This document shows, one piece after another, positions 20,159 through 30,085 of a stretch of 64,000 nt of DNA (the stretch's first letter is position 1; each line of letters starts with the position of its first letter). Source of the DNA: an uncultured Sphingomonadales bacterium (GTDB lineage: Bacteria; Pseudomonadota; Alphaproteobacteria; Sphingomonadales; Rhodothalassiaceae). A program made the position numbers and the translations under genes. The notes below the pieces were generated by a model that was given only the letters and a program-made list of their open reading frames with translations, had not been told where the DNA came from and ran no database searches. The stretch covers positions 140,633 to 204,632 of the forward strand of contig CANMND010000004.1 in the NCBI GenBank assembly GCA_947499155.1. The letters run 5' to 3'.

Positions 20159-21225
20159 GATGACAGCCCTCCGGCCAGTGTGGGTACAGATAGCGGTTGA
20201 AAGCCATAATGCTGTAGCCAGCGCAGGTCACTTTCAAAGAAGGGCCGAAGATCAGTCATGCCGTATTTCAGCATGGCAAGGCGGTCCAGGCCCGCGCCAA
20301 AGGCAAAGCCCTGATAGATATTGGGATCCACTTCGCATGCCGTCAGTACATGGGGATTGACCATGCCGCAGCCCATGACTTCCAGCCAGTCGTCACCCTC
20401 TCCCACGATCAGCGTGCCATCTCGTAATGTGCAGTTGATATCCACTTCAGCGGATGGCTCGGTAAAGGGGAAGTAGCTGGGCCGGAAACGCATTTTTACC
20501 TTTTCCACTTCGAAAAAGGCGCTGAGCCAGGCCTCAAGGCACCCTTTGAGATGACCCATATGAATGTCCTTGTCGATCACAAGGCCCTCAATCTGGTGAA
20601 ACATGGGCGTATGGGTCGCGTCTGAATCAGAGCGGAAAGTGCGGCCCGGTGCAATGATGCGGATGGGCGGTGTCTGGGTCTGCATGGTTCGGATTTGCAC
20701 CGGCGATGTGTGGGTGCGCAGAACCTTGCGTTCTCCCGTCTCGTCGGGCCGCATATAGAAGGTATCGTGCATCTGCCGTGCTGGATGGTGTTCCGGGATA
20801 TTGAGCGCCGTAAAATTATGGAAGTCATCTTCGATATGGGGGCCTTCCGCAACAGCAAAGCCCAGATCGGCAAAAATCTCTGACAGTTCGTCCAGTACCT
20901 GGCTGATGGGGTGGATACGGCCTTGGCTGCGCGGTGAGACCGGCAGGGTCATGTCCAGGCGTTCTTCGGCCAGACGAGCATCCAGAGCCGCAGTCTCAAG
21001 GACAGCTTTCTTTGCAGCAATGGCGTCGTTAATCCGGTTTTTCAATTGATTGAGTGCAGGCCCGGCCTCACGCCGCTCTTCAGGGCTCATCGAGCCAAGG
21101 CCCTTCATCTGTCCGGTGACCAGTCCCTTTTTCCCCAGTGCCTTCACCCGGACAGCGTCTAGCGCGTCAAGACTGTCGGCGGCGTTGATTTCAGCCAGAA
21201 GGGTTGTCTCCAGATGGTCTGTCAT
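20155..21225 (-). CDS. pheS: Phenylalanine--tRNA ligase alpha subunit
   Basis: The catalytic alpha subunit, 356 residues from the ATG at 21225. An N-terminal coiled-coil arm that contacts tRNA (about 1-85) precedes the class II catalytic core with motif 2 ([18 protein letters not shown]) and motif 3 ([14 protein letters not shown]). A longer reading frame starting with TTG at 21270 is possible, but it would begin inside the terminator hairpin at 21269-21298 and adds 15 residues not typical of the family. pheS follows rplT in the rpmI-rplT-pheS-pheT order common in bacteria. Confidence 0.96.
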   Translation of the reverse strand: MTDHLETTLLAEINAADSLDALDAVRVKALGKKGLVTGQMKGLGSMSPEERREAGPALNQLKNRINDAIAAKKAVLETAALDARLAEERLDMTLPVSPRSQGRIHPISQVLDELSEIFADLGFAVAEGPHIEDDFHNFTALNIPEHHPARQMHDTFYMRPDETGERKVLRTHTSPVQIRTMQTQTPPIRIIAPGRTFRSDSDATHTPMFHQIEGLVIDKDIHMGHLKGCLEAWLSAFFEVEKVKMRFRPSYFPFTEPSAEVDINCTLRDGTLIVGEGDDWLEVMGCGMVNPHVLTACEVDPNIYQGFAFGAGLDRLAMLKYGMTDLRPFFESDLRWLQHYGFQPLSVPTLAGGLSS

Positions 21226-21268
21226 GGGCTTGGCTCGTTTATGGCGCAATGGGAGATGACGTATATGC

Positions 21269-21298
21269 AAAAAAGGGCTCCCCGGCCGGGAAGCCCTT
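21269..21298 (-). terminator. Terminator/attenuator-type hairpin between rplT and pheS
   Basis: The minus strand has an 11-bp stem (AAGGGCTTCCC with GGGGAGCCCTT) around a GGCC loop, then six T. It would end or reduce transcription after rplT, before the synthetase genes. Whether it is regulated like the E. coli phe attenuator is unknown; no leader peptide was recognised. Confidence 0.8.
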
Positions 21299-21335
21299 GA
21301 CTGCGTTCAAAAGACCGTAAATCGCCTGGGTCTGG

Positions 21336-21701
21336 TTACGCGGTCTTGTTGAGGGCTGTTTCGGCCTGGTCCACAAGCGCCTTGAAGGCGTCTGCTTCAC
21401 GGATGGCGAGGTCGGACAGGACCTTGCGGTCAAGCTCGATGCCCGCAAGTCTCAAGCCATGCATAAACCGGCCGTAGGTAAGACCATGCAGACGGGCAGC
21501 GGCATTGATGCGCTGGATCCAAAGAGCACGGAAATTGCGCTTTTTGGTGCGCCGGTCGCGATAGGCATATTGCAGGGACTTTTCGACCGCCTGCGTGGCT
21601 ATGCGGAATGTATTTTTACGACGGCCCTGGAAACCCTTGGCCTGATCGATGACTTTCTTGTGGCGTGCATGGGATGTCACACCGCGTTTAACACGTGCCA
21701 T
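21336..21701 (-). CDS. rplT: 50S ribosomal protein L20
   Basis: A 121-residue, strongly basic protein with the L20 N-terminal helix ([15 protein letters not shown]) and the conserved GRRKNTFR segment. It binds 23S rRNA early in large-subunit assembly and in many bacteria represses its own operon. The ATG has GGAG eight bases upstream. It follows rpmI by 21 bases. Confidence 0.98.
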   Translation of the reverse strand: MARVKRGVTSHARHKKVIDQAKGFQGRRKNTFRIATQAVEKSLQYAYRDRRTKKRNFRALWIQRINAAARLHGLTYGRFMHGLRLAGIELDRKVLSDLAIREADAFKALVDQAETALNKTA

Positions 21702-21722
21702 AATTGCTTCTCCTCAGTCCGT

Positions 21723-21923
21723 TCAGCCGTTGGGCAGGAATTTTTTGACAATGACTTTTTCATCTGCAGGACTCAGTACTCTGGTCCCGCGCAGATCGCG
21801 GATCTGTTTATTGGTCCGCTTGATCATTCCGTGCCTCTTGCCGGCCTGACCCGCTTTTACGCGACCAGTGGCTGTGAGTTTGAAGCGCTTTTTGGCGCCG
21901 CTTTTCGTCTTCATCTTGGGCAT
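21723..21923 (-). CDS. rpmI: 50S ribosomal protein L35
   Basis: A 66-residue basic protein starting [14 protein letters not shown], the hallmark of L35, and ending with the KKFLP-type tail. It is the first gene after the promoter at 22050-22078, with an AGGAG ribosome-binding site. infC, which often precedes rpmI, is not here. Confidence 0.98.
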   Translation of the reverse strand: MPKMKTKSGAKKRFKLTATGRVKAGQAGKRHGMIKRTNKQIRDLRGTRVLSPADEKVIVKKFLPNG

Positions 21924-22049
21924 TTTGCACTCCTTTCAACAGACATGATGCAAGACCCTTTGTCTTGCTCATGCGGTCTGTGCTGTCATGGGTCGCCACG
22001 GCATGCCCTTTCAGGCCGGACCACCCGATTCAATAGCTTGAAGCCGCGC

Positions 22050-22078
22050 TTTATAGCGCTTGCCTTTCCAGAGTGCAA
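22050..22078 (-). promoter_or_regulatory. Promoter of the rpmI-rplT(-pheST) operon
   Basis: Minus-strand TTGCAC (22073-22078) and TATAAA (22050-22055) are exactly 17 bases apart. The -10 is set inside a small palindrome (GCGCTATAAAGCGC). The expected leader is about 120 bases and holds a GCAAGAC/GTCTTGC hairpin just before rpmI, a possible site for ribosomal-protein autoregulation, although that role is unproven. Confidence 0.65.
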
Positions 22079-22163
22079 GAGACGCAATGGAAAAGCTCTC
22101 CATCTTTATGCCATAGTGGTGTGACTTTTTAAGACTATTCAACTGTCAAAGGCGATTACACAT

Positions 22164-23042
22164 ATGTTCAGACGTTCGATACTTGGCCACCTTGCAGCCA
22201 TTTTTATCCTGTTTGCAGCCGTCCCTGCCATGGCGCAGCACGCTCCTGCAATATGGAAAATGTCCAATGAGGACAGCACGGTATATCTTCTTGGTACCAT
22301 TCATCTGCTTAAGGAGAATACGCCCTGGTACACGGATAGCCTGAAGGATATCGCGCAGAATGCAGATACCCTGACTCTGGAACTCAGCCCTGACGAAACC
22401 GGCTCAGCAAACATGATGGCTCTGGTACAAAGGCTGGGATTTTATGGCCCGGACGAATCACTGTCTGATCATCTGGCAGAAGACAGCCATACCCGCTTGA
22501 TGGCAGAATTCCAAAAGCGAAGCATCCCCACCCAGGTCGTAGAGCGCATGAAGCCATGGATGGCGGGCATTCAGCTTACTGTTGTTGCCGCTGTTCAGGC
22601 AGGATTCTTGCCACAATATGGTGTCGACTCAACCCTGAGCGGGATTGCCGAAGAGCAGGGCAAGGAGATTCGTGGCCTTGAAACCGCAGAGCAGCAATTA
22701 TCCTTGTTTGCGAATATGTCCGATGAGGCACAGGCCGCATTTATTGAAGAAGGGCTAGACCAGCTTGAAGATCTGGACGGTTATTTCGAAAAGCTGAAAA
22801 CCCTGTGGCTGACAGGGGATACCGATGGGCTTGACAGGCTTTTACGGCAGGGTCTGGAAGACAATCAGGAATTGGCTGAGGCCCTGCTTTATAAACGCAA
22901 CCGGTCCTGGGTTGGGCCTTTAAGCGCTCTTCTGAATGAGCCGGGTGTCCATCTTGTTGCCGTGGGGGCTGCGCATCTTGTTGGCGACCAAAGCGTGATT
23001 GACCTGTTGCAGCAGAATGGCCACACCCTTGAGCGTTATTGA
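22164..23042 (+). CDS. TraB/GumN family secreted protein
   Basis: A 292-residue protein with a cleavable signal peptide (about 1-24, AMA before the cut). The mature part has the two GxxH motifs that mark the TraB/GumN family, LLGTIHLLK near residue 45 and VGAAHLVGD near 275. Family members are suggested to be Tiki-like metalloproteases or pheromone-shutdown proteins, but bacterial functions are mostly unknown. It is the first of two plus-strand genes, divergent from rpmI, and is followed 12 bases later by a small gene of unknown function. Confidence 0.88.
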   Translation: MFRRSILGHLAAIFILFAAVPAMAQHAPAIWKMSNEDSTVYLLGTIHLLKENTPWYTDSLKDIAQNADTLTLELSPDETGSANMMALVQRLGFYGPDESLSDHLAEDSHTRLMAEFQKRSIPTQVVERMKPWMAGIQLTVVAAVQAGFLPQYGVDSTLSGIAEEQGKEIRGLETAEQQLSLFANMSDEAQAAFIEEGLDQLEDLDGYFEKLKTLWLTGDTDGLDRLLRQGLEDNQELAEALLYKRNRSWVGPLSALLNEPGVHLVAVGAAHLVGDQSVIDLLQQNGHTLERY

Positions 23043-23054
23043 GCAGGCAGGATA

Positions 23055-23399
23055 ATGGCGGAAATAATCTATGCTGTGACCTGTTGGGTGGACCCTGCCA
23101 ATGGACGCGCCTATGAGGACTGGCTGAACGGCGGCCATGTTGAAGAGGTAGCAGCCTCTCCCGGCGTACTTTGGGCACGAAAGGCGCGACTGGAGCAACC
23201 CAATGACAAGGGCTGGCGTGGCTATTTGGTGATCTATTGTTTTGAGAGTCGGCGTGCTTTTGTCGCTTATCGACAAAGTGACCTCGTGGCGCGCTTTGTC
23301 AAAGAATGCATTCCTTTTGCTGGCACATACAGTATCCAGCGGCATTTCGGTGAGGTGGATCTGTTGATTGAATCCGAGAAGGACAGCCAGTCACTGTGA
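23055..23399 (+). CDS. Small protein of unknown function, possibly DUF4286-like
   Basis: A 114-residue soluble protein with alternating strand and helix pattern. Its YAVTCWVDP start, W...GHVEEV helix and terminal HFGEVDLLIE strand recall the small ferredoxin-like DUF4286 group and dimeric alpha/beta-barrel proteins. No catalytic motif is visible. It follows the TraB-like gene closely and its 3' end overlaps the convergent HMG-CoA lyase gene by nine bases. The family match is from general resemblance only; the gene itself looks real from its spacing and composition. Confidence 0.65.
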   Translation: MAEIIYAVTCWVDPANGRAYEDWLNGGHVEEVAASPGVLWARKARLEQPNDKGWRGYLVIYCFESRRAFVAYRQSDLVARFVKECIPFAGTYSIQRHFGEVDLLIESEKDSQSL

Positions 23400-24326
23400 A
23401 GGTATGGGAAAGCCCCCTGCACGAGACAACATTGAAGGTAGCGGCTTGCCGATTTTATTTTCAAACCAGTGCGCTGCACCAATCAGACGATCAAGGTCCA
23501 GGCCCGTGCTGATGCCGGATTGCTCCAGCATATAGACCACATCTTCAGTCGCCACATTCCCTGTAGCCTTGGGTGCAAACGGGCAGCCTCCAAGGCCACC
23601 AAGTGATGCGTCTATAATGTGGGCACCGGCTTCATATGCAGCCCAGACATTGGCAATGCCTGTGTTGCGGGTGTTGTGGAAATGTGCACGCAAGGGGATG
23701 TGAGGCACGGCGTCCGCCACCCGTGCGAAAAGTTCGCTGACACGTGACGGAACTGCGACGCCAATGGTATCTGCAAGAGCGATTTCTTTCGGTTCCGCAT
23801 CGGCAATACGCTGGGCAATTTCCACAACCCTGTCCATGGGGACAACGCCGTCGAAAGGGTCGCCCCAACTGACAGATATTGTGGCCTGAACTGCCATGCC
23901 TTCCGCGTGAGCGAGCCGGCAGATATCCCGAACGGTTTCCACGGACGCAACCCAGCCCATACCCTGATTTTTTTCACCAAATCCGTCTGAGGCGACAGCC
24001 ACGCAGCCGACTTCGTTGATACCGGCCTTGTCAGCACGGGTCGCAAGAGCGCGCAAAAGGCCCCGCTTGTTGAGGACGAGGCCAATATAGGTCACATCAT
24101 CACGAAGGGGGAGGCCCGCCACCACCGCTTCTGCATCGGCCATTTGCGGCACCCATTTGGGATGCACAAAGCTTGCAACCTCAATCCGCCTTGATCCGGC
24201 TGCAATCATCCGTTCGATCAGGGCGATTTTCGTATCAGTTGCGACAAGTTCCGGTTCATTTTGAAGGCCATCACGAGCGCCAACTTCTACCATTTCGACG
24301 GATTTTTTTCCCGTTGTCGTGGCCAT
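23391..24326 (-). CDS. mvaB: Hydroxymethylglutaryl-CoA lyase
   Basis: A 311-residue TIM-barrel enzyme of the HMGL-like family that cleaves 3-hydroxy-3-methylglutaryl-CoA to acetyl-CoA and acetoacetate, the last step of leucine breakdown. Recognisable are VGARDGLQNE near the N-terminus (catalytic Arg-Asp), the metal-binding HFHNTR segment and the active-site loop GGLGGCPFAPKATGN with its cysteine. The gene follows sufA by only five bases, so it is probably read from the suf transcript. Its stop overlaps the convergent small gene. No other leucine-degradation gene is in the window. Confidence 0.93.
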   Translation of the reverse strand: MATTTGKKSVEMVEVGARDGLQNEPELVATDTKIALIERMIAAGSRRIEVASFVHPKWVPQMADAEAVVAGLPLRDDVTYIGLVLNKRGLLRALATRADKAGINEVGCVAVASDGFGEKNQGMGWVASVETVRDICRLAHAEGMAVQATISVSWGDPFDGVVPMDRVVEIAQRIADAEPKEIALADTIGVAVPSRVSELFARVADAVPHIPLRAHFHNTRNTGIANVWAAYEAGAHIIDASLGGLGGCPFAPKATGNVATEDVVYMLEQSGISTGLDLDRLIGAAHWFENKIGKPLPSMLSRAGGFPIPSQ

Positions 24327-24331
24327 CCGCT

Positions 24332-24664
24332 TTATACCATAAAGCTTTCACCGCACCCGCAAAGTGCTTTGGCATTGGGATTCTCAAAGGTAAAGCCGGT
24401 TTCAAACCGGTCTTCTTTCCAATCCATGCGCAAGCCCTTCAAATAGGGCCAGGACGCCTTGTCCACAAAAAGGGTGACGCCGGCGACATCAATTGCCACG
24501 TCGTCCTCGTCGGGCGTTTCGACATAATCCAGCACGTATTTGAGACCAGAACAGCCAGCAGCTTTGGTGTAGAGCCTGATGCCAGCCGCTTTGACGTCGC
24601 TTTTGGCCATCAATGCCTGCACCTGCTGGGCAGCCTTGTCCGAAATGTTCAATTCAGCTGTCAT
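24332..24664 (-). CDS. sufA: Fe-S cluster assembly A-type carrier (SufA/IscA family)
   Basis: About 110 residues from the ATG at 24664, which has CAGGTG six bases upstream; a longer frame from 24694 lacks support. The three conserved cysteines of A-type carriers are present: one in AAGCSGLKY and the C-terminal pair in LCGCGESF. The protein receives clusters from the SufBCD scaffold and passes them to target enzymes. It is the last Fe-S gene of the operon, 56 bases after sufT. Confidence 0.93.
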   Translation of the reverse strand: MTAELNISDKAAQQVQALMAKSDVKAAGIRLYTKAAGCSGLKYVLDYVETPDEDDVAIDVAGVTLFVDKASWPYLKGLRMDWKEDRFETGFTFENPNAKALCGCGESFMV

Positions 24665-24720
24665 GGGGCACCTGTCATCAGTTAAGAGAACCATACTACA
24701 AGATGGGGAGTGACGGACAC

Positions 24721-25200
24721 TTATAAAAGGCCCAGCTCCAGTCGCGCCTCATCGGTCATGAGGGACATGTCCCATGGCGGGTTCCAAACCATCGCCACAG
24801 TTACGTCATTGACGCCGTCAACGCTTCTCACCTTTGTTTCCACCTCATTGGGCAAGGCTTCCGCTACAGGGCAGTTGGGCGTCGTCAATGTCATGTTGAC
24901 TTTGATATTGTGACTTTCATCTACAATCACATCATAGATAAGGCCCAGATCATAGATGTTGACCGGAATTTCCGGGTCATAAATCTGTTTGATCACCTCG
25001 ACGATACGCTTTTGGAGATCGTCTCCATTGGCGGTCCCCGATGCACCTGTATCATCTGGTGCGGAAGCGGCCTGGTTGTCTTCAGCCTTGGCGCGCTCCT
25101 CGTCTCCCTTCAGGAAGTCCTCCAGGTAGCCGCCTTCGGTTTTATGTGACCACACCGGGCGTTCCGGCTTGTTCTTAATGTCCACGGGATCGTCCTTCAT
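24721..25200 (-). CDS. sufT: SUF-associated MIP18-family protein (SufT)
   Basis: 159 residues. The C-terminal 100 hold the MIP18 (DUF59) fold with the signature DPEIPVNIYDLGLIYDV, the conserved cysteine in TPNCPVAE and the terminal WNPPWD motif. The N-terminal 50 or so residues are charged and likely disordered. SufT helps Fe-S protein maturation when demand is high. Its start overlaps the sufS stop as ATGA. Confidence 0.92.
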   Translation of the reverse strand: MKDDPVDIKNKPERPVWSHKTEGGYLEDFLKGDEERAKAEDNQAASAPDDTGASGTANGDDLQKRIVEVIKQIYDPEIPVNIYDLGLIYDVIVDESHNIKVNMTLTTPNCPVAEALPNEVETKVRSVDGVNDVTVAMVWNPPWDMSLMTDEARLELGLL

Positions 25201-26444
25201 CCAAAGATGCTCTTTACCTTGTGAAGCCCGCGAATAAGGGCATCCACATCTGCATGATCGTTATATATGCCAAAGCTTGCACGCGCCGTTCCGGGTATCT
25301 GGAAACGGTCCATTGCCGGCTGGGCGCAATGATGCCCGGCACGAACCGCCACGCCTTCCCGATCCAGGATAGTCCCGATATCATGGGGATGGCAGCTCTC
25401 CATCACCATGGACAGGATCCCCGCCTTTTTCGGTGCTTGTCCGATCAGGCGGATATCGTTGAAGGCCTTAAGCTGCTCTTCGGCATTTTCAAGAAGCTCC
25501 ATTTCGTGAGCCTTGATGCGGTCCAGTCCGATGGCGGACACATAATCAAGTGCTGTCTTGAGGCCGATTCCACCCGCTATATTGGGGGTGCCTGCTTCGA
25601 ACTTGTAGGGCAGGTCATTCCAGGTGGTTTTCTCAAAGCTGACCGACGCGATCATGTCACCACCCCCCTGCCAGGGCGGCATGGCCTCCAGCAGGGCACG
25701 CTTGCCATAAAGAACGCCGACACCCGTGGGGCCGTATATCTTGTGCCCTGAAAAGACATAGAAATCTGCGTCCAGCGCCTGCATGTCGAGGGTGAGGTGT
25801 GGCGCGGCCTGACAACCATCTATCAGCACTTTTGCGCCGACATTGTGGGCTGCCTTGACTATGTCGCTGACGGGCAGTTCTGTGCCAATGGCATTGGAGA
25901 CATGCACACAGGCAACCAGTTTTGTCTTTTCGCTCAAAAGAGCCTTGAAGGCATTGAAGTCAAGGGCGCCCAGATCATCCACGGGAGCCACCTTGATAAC
26001 AATACCCTTTTCATCCCGCAGCATTTGCCATGGGACAATATTGGAATGGTGCTCGATCGTGCTGAGGATGATCTCATCGCCTTCCTTAAGGGTCGACCGC
26101 CCCCAGCTTTGGGCAACCAGATTGATGCCTTCTGTGGCCCCTCGGGTGAAGATGATTTCTTTGGTGCTGGCGGCATTGATGAATGCTCGCACAGTTTCCC
26201 GTGTGGCTTCATACTGTTCCGTTGCATCCTGGCTCAGCTTGTAGACGCCCCGATGGATATTGGCATAGCTGGTTTCATAAAGCCGCGTCATGGCATCAAT
26301 AACCACCTGCGGCTTTTGTGCCGATGCGGCAGTATCGAGAAACACCAGCGGTTTGCCGTACATCTTCTGGCGGAAGATCGGAAAATCAGCCCGAATACGC
26401 GCCGTATCATAGGGAACAGCTGTTGCCTGGAGTGCTCCGTCCAT
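25197..26444 (-). CDS. sufS: Cysteine desulfurase SufS
   Basis: A PLP-dependent class V aminotransferase-fold enzyme, 415 residues, that takes sulfur from cysteine for cluster building. PLP lysine is in FSGHKIYGPTGVGVLYG and the persulfide cysteine in RAGHHCAQP, the short-loop form of group II desulfurases. The ATG overlaps the sufD stop by one base (TGATG). No SufE gene is present here; alphaproteobacterial SUF systems often encode SufE elsewhere. Confidence 0.97.
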   Translation of the reverse strand: MDGALQATAVPYDTARIRADFPIFRQKMYGKPLVFLDTAASAQKPQVVIDAMTRLYETSYANIHRGVYKLSQDATEQYEATRETVRAFINAASTKEIIFTRGATEGINLVAQSWGRSTLKEGDEIILSTIEHHSNIVPWQMLRDEKGIVIKVAPVDDLGALDFNAFKALLSEKTKLVACVHVSNAIGTELPVSDIVKAAHNVGAKVLIDGCQAAPHLTLDMQALDADFYVFSGHKIYGPTGVGVLYGKRALLEAMPPWQGGGDMIASVSFEKTTWNDLPYKFEAGTPNIAGGIGLKTALDYVSAIGLDRIKAHEMELLENAEEQLKAFNDIRLIGQAPKKAGILSMVMESCHPHDIGTILDREGVAVRAGHHCAQPAMDRFQIPGTARASFGIYNDHADVDALIRGLHKVKSIFG

Positions 26445-27772
26445 CAGCGTACCTCCTCTGCGGCCTTTACTGGATGACGGTCCAGCCAGGTGCGGGCGTC
26501 CGCCAGAAAGGCGTTGCGTACCGGTTCCGGCTCAACGGATTCACACAACTCAGCGATAAAGGCTTCCACAAGTACCGCTTTTGCCTCACGAGGAGAAAGG
26601 CCACGGCTATTGAGGTAGAAAAGCTGATCCTGACTCAGTTCACCCACAGTTGCACCATGAGCGCACTGGACATCATCGGCATAAATTTCCAGTTCCGGCT
26701 TGGCGTTGGCTTCTGCCGAGCGGTCAAGGATCAGACTGTCTGCCTTTTGCCGGGCATCGGTCTTTTGCGCGTCTTGCCGCACCAGAACCTTGCCCTGGAA
26801 GGATGCTTTTGACCCCTTGTCCAGAACGCCGCGATAGGTCTGCATGCTGGTGCACTGTGGGACCGCATGGTCAAACAGTGTGAGGGTGTCATGGATTTGT
26901 CCTTCGCCGGCAAGCTGGACATTCTTGTATTCCACATGACCGCCTTCAGAAGTGAAGGTCGCCAGAAGTTCATGACGGGCACTTTTGCCGCCGGTTGAAA
27001 TCTGGGCCAGTTCATAAAGGGCATCGCCAAGAGTGACATGATTGCGTGAGACATGAACTGTCTGCGAGCCTTCAAGCTGGCGACGGGTGCAAATGAGGCG
27101 GGCGTCATCTGCCAGTGTTATCTGGGTGATGAGGTTGGTGAAAGCACGACTGTCATCACCGATTATGGTCTCAGCGAGGCGAAGTTCTGCACCTTTGCCC
27201 ATACGAATGACCAGCCGCAGATGTGACGCAAGGCCGTCTGCCTTGCTGGTGAGATAAACCAGCTCCAGCGGCTGGTCGACTTTCACGCCATCGGGAACAT
27301 CAATCACCAGCCCTTCCGCCAGCATTGCGGTATTGAGCTGGTCAAAGGCGTCGCCATCAGCCAGGTCGAGGCCCAGTCTGTTTATGGTGTCGTCACCATC
27401 CAGAAGCCGCTGATGCAGGCTTTCACATGTGATGGTGTCGGGCAATCTGTCCATGTCACTCAAGGTGCGGGAAAAGCGGCCATTGACAAAGACAAGGCGT
27501 GGAGCCTCAAGACCAGGTACAGCCGCCTCGTCAATCATGGCGAGTGTGGCAGTAGGCAGGGTCAGTGCCGGTGAGTAGGCCTGGTCACGAAGTGGGGTGA
27601 GGTCAAAATAGCGCCAGTTTTCAGCTTTGCGCACAGGCAGCCCCAGGCTAAGGAATCGCTCCATAGCCTGATCACGCATGCCTCCCAGCTGTTTGCCACC
27701 GGGAAATGCGGGGCCTGCGGTTTCATAAGCCCTTTTGAAATCTGCGATATGGGAAGGAGTTTGTGTCATCAT
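26444..27772 (-). CDS. sufD: Fe-S cluster assembly protein SufD
   Basis: A 442-residue scaffold subunit with the SufB/SufD beta-helix core (about 130-400). It includes the late conserved segment AHGATVGELSQDQLFYLNSRG, with its histidine, and the helical C-terminus. It pairs with SufB and docks on the SufC ATPase. The start codon overlaps the sufC stop as ATGA (an in-frame ATG at 27769 is an alternative). Confidence 0.96.
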   Translation of the reverse strand: MMTQTPSHIADFKRAYETAGPAFPGGKQLGGMRDQAMERFLSLGLPVRKAENWRYFDLTPLRDQAYSPALTLPTATLAMIDEAAVPGLEAPRLVFVNGRFSRTLSDMDRLPDTITCESLHQRLLDGDDTINRLGLDLADGDAFDQLNTAMLAEGLVIDVPDGVKVDQPLELVYLTSKADGLASHLRLVIRMGKGAELRLAETIIGDDSRAFTNLITQITLADDARLICTRRQLEGSQTVHVSRNHVTLGDALYELAQISTGGKSARHELLATFTSEGGHVEYKNVQLAGEGQIHDTLTLFDHAVPQCTSMQTYRGVLDKGSKASFQGKVLVRQDAQKTDARQKADSLILDRSAEANAKPELEIYADDVQCAHGATVGELSQDQLFYLNSRGLSPREAKAVLVEAFIAELCESVEPEPVRNAFLADARTWLDRHPVKAAEEVR

Positions 27773-28515
27773 GCGACTGCCTGATAGCCCTTTTCTTCCA
27801 GTTCACGAGCAAGTTCGGGTCCGCCGGAGCGGGTGATACGTCCATCGTCAAGCACATGCACATGGTCGGGTTTCACATAATCGAGCAAGCGCTGATAATG
27901 GGTGATCAGAAGAATGGCGCGATCCGCGCCGCGCAAGGCGTTGATGCCATCGGACACCACCTTGAGAGCGTCGATATCAAGGCCGGAATCGGTTTCATCC
28001 AAAATAGCGAGCTTGGGGTCGATGACCGCCATCTGCACCATTTCATTGCGCTTTTTCTCGCCGCCTGAAAAGCCCACATTGACCGAACGTTTCATCATGT
28101 CCATGGATACGCCAAGTTTCTCGGCTTTTTCACGGGCCAGTTTCATGAACGTCGCGCCATCAAGCGGCTCTTCACCGCGAAGGCGACGCTGGGCATTGAG
28201 GGTGGTGCGAAGAAAGTTAAGATTGGACACGCCAGGAATTTCCACCGGATACTGAAAGCCGAGGAAGACGCCCTTGGCTGCCCGCTCATGGGGTTCCAGT
28301 GCCAGCAGGTCTTCCCCAAGATATGTGACTTTGCCTTTGGTCACTTCATAGGCCGGGTTGCCGGCAAGAGTAGCGGCCAGAGTGGATTTTCCTGATCCAT
28401 TGGGGCCCATAATGGCATGGACCTCACCGGGCTTTATCTTGAGATCAAGCCCCTTCAGGATGGTGCCATCCTCGATGGCGACATGGAGATTCTTGATGTC
28501 CAGCATTTGCGTCAC
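27769..28515 (-). CDS. sufC: Fe-S cluster assembly ATPase SufC
   Basis: A soluble ABC ATPase of 248 residues with Walker A GPNGSGKST, signature FSGGEKKRNEM and Walker B LAILDETDSGLD. SufC powers shape changes of SufB-SufD during cluster assembly and is not a transporter. It starts with GTG at 28515, supported by AGAGG about six bases upstream; an ATG three codons later is possible. It lies 57 bases after sufB. Confidence 0.97.
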   Translation of the reverse strand: MTQMLDIKNLHVAIEDGTILKGLDLKIKPGEVHAIMGPNGSGKSTLAATLAGNPAYEVTKGKVTYLGEDLLALEPHERAAKGVFLGFQYPVEIPGVSNLNFLRTTLNAQRRLRGEEPLDGATFMKLAREKAEKLGVSMDMMKRSVNVGFSGGEKKRNEMVQMAVIDPKLAILDETDSGLDIDALKVVSDGINALRGADRAILLITHYQRLLDYVKPDHVHVLDDGRITRSGGPELARELEEKGYQAVA

Positions 28516-28572
28516 TTGGTGCCTCTTGATTTATGTCTCTTAAATATGATCCGTGTTTGTTGCCAACCGACG

Positions 28573-30042
28573 TCAGCCGACACTGCCTTCAAGGCTGATG
28601 CCTAAAAGCGCCTGTGCTTCAACGGCAAATTCCATGGGCAATTCTCGCAACACCTCTTTGGCGTAACCATTGACGACGATTGCCACCGCCTCTTCGGGGT
28701 CGAGCCCACGTGCCATGCAGTAAAACATCTGGTCGTCAGAGATTTTCGATGTGGTTGCCTCGTGCTCAATCTGGGCTGTGGGGTTTCTCACCTCAATATA
28801 AGGAACGGTGTGAGCTGCACAGGTGTCGCCCAAAAGCAGGCTGTCACACTGGGTAAAGTTTCGCACATCATCCGCCCCGCCGAGAACACGAACAAGTCCG
28901 CGATAGGTGTTGCTGGAATGACCGGCACTAATTCCCTTGGAGATGATCTTTGACCGGGTGTTCTTGCCGATATGGATCATCTTGGTGCCCGTATCTGCCT
29001 GCTGACGGTTGTTGGTGACGGCGACGGAATAAAACTCACCCACCGAGCCATCGCCTTCCAGGATGCAGCTTGGATATTTCCAGGTGATGGCTGAGCCTGT
29101 TTCTACCTGAGTCCAGGAAATCTTGGAGTTGCGACCACGGCACAGTCCGCGCTTGGTGACGAAATTGTATATTCCGCCCTTGCCGTCCTTGTCGCCGGGA
29201 TACCAGTTCTGGACAGTTGAATATTTGATTTCCGCATCATCAAGCGCGATCAGTTCCACAACGGCTGCATGGAGCTGGTTTTCATCACGCATCGGGGCGG
29301 TGCAGCCTTCCAGATAGCTGACATAAGATCCCTCGTCGGCAATGATCAGTGTACGTTCGAACTGGCCGGTATTCTCTGCGTTAATCCGGAAATAGGTGGA
29401 CAGTTCCATCGGGCAGCGCACGCCTTTGGGGATATAGACAAAGGTCCCATCGGAAAACACCGCACAATTCAGCGTGGCGAAATAATTGTCCCGCTGGGGA
29501 ACGACGGTACCGAGGTATTTTTTCACAAGTTCCGGGTGCTCGTGCACCGCTTCGGATATGGACATGAAGACCACACCAACCCGCTTTAATTCTTCCCGGT
29601 AGGTCGTGGCGACGGATACACTGTCAAACACCGCATCAACGGCGACCTTTGGCGCCCCTTTGACACCGGCCAATACGGCCTGCTCTGCAATGGGAATGCC
29701 CAGCTTTTCGTAAGTACGCAGCAATTCAGGGTCCACCTCGTCAAGAGAGTTCGGACCTTCCTTAGTCTTGGGCGCGGCGTAGTAGTAAATATCCTGATAG
29801 TCGATTGGCGGATAATTGAGCATCGCCCAATCCGGCTCTTCCAGCTTTTGCCACATGGCAAAGGCCTTGAGCCGCCATTCCAGCAACCATTCAGGCTCAT
29901 TCTGCTTTTCCGAAATATAGCGGACAATGTCTTCATTCAGCCCTTTGGGTGCGAATACCGACTCGATATCCGTCGACCAGCCGTGCTTATACGCGCCAGC
30001 GAGTTCGGCAACCCGGTCTTTGGTTTCGGCAGTAGCAGACAT
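28573..30042 (-). CDS. sufB: Fe-S cluster assembly scaffold SufB
   Basis: The 489-residue SufB scaffold, where new clusters form. The protein is highly typical, with the segment [20 protein letters not shown], a cysteine in the cluster region ([12 protein letters not shown]) and [16 protein letters not shown] near the C-terminus. It is the first structural gene after the Rrf2 regulator, 43 bases downstream. Confidence 0.98.
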   Translation of the reverse strand: MSATAETKDRVAELAGAYKHGWSTDIESVFAPKGLNEDIVRYISEKQNEPEWLLEWRLKAFAMWQKLEEPDWAMLNYPPIDYQDIYYYAAPKTKEGPNSLDEVDPELLRTYEKLGIPIAEQAVLAGVKGAPKVAVDAVFDSVSVATTYREELKRVGVVFMSISEAVHEHPELVKKYLGTVVPQRDNYFATLNCAVFSDGTFVYIPKGVRCPMELSTYFRINAENTGQFERTLIIADEGSYVSYLEGCTAPMRDENQLHAAVVELIALDDAEIKYSTVQNWYPGDKDGKGGIYNFVTKRGLCRGRNSKISWTQVETGSAITWKYPSCILEGDGSVGEFYSVAVTNNRQQADTGTKMIHIGKNTRSKIISKGISAGHSSNTYRGLVRVLGGADDVRNFTQCDSLLLGDTCAAHTVPYIEVRNPTAQIEHEATTSKISDDQMFYCMARGLDPEEAVAIVVNGYAKEVLRELPMEFAVEAQALLGISLEGSVG

Positions 30043-30085
30043 GGGTGAGCATCCTTTATTAATTCAGAGACATTGAACGAGTGGC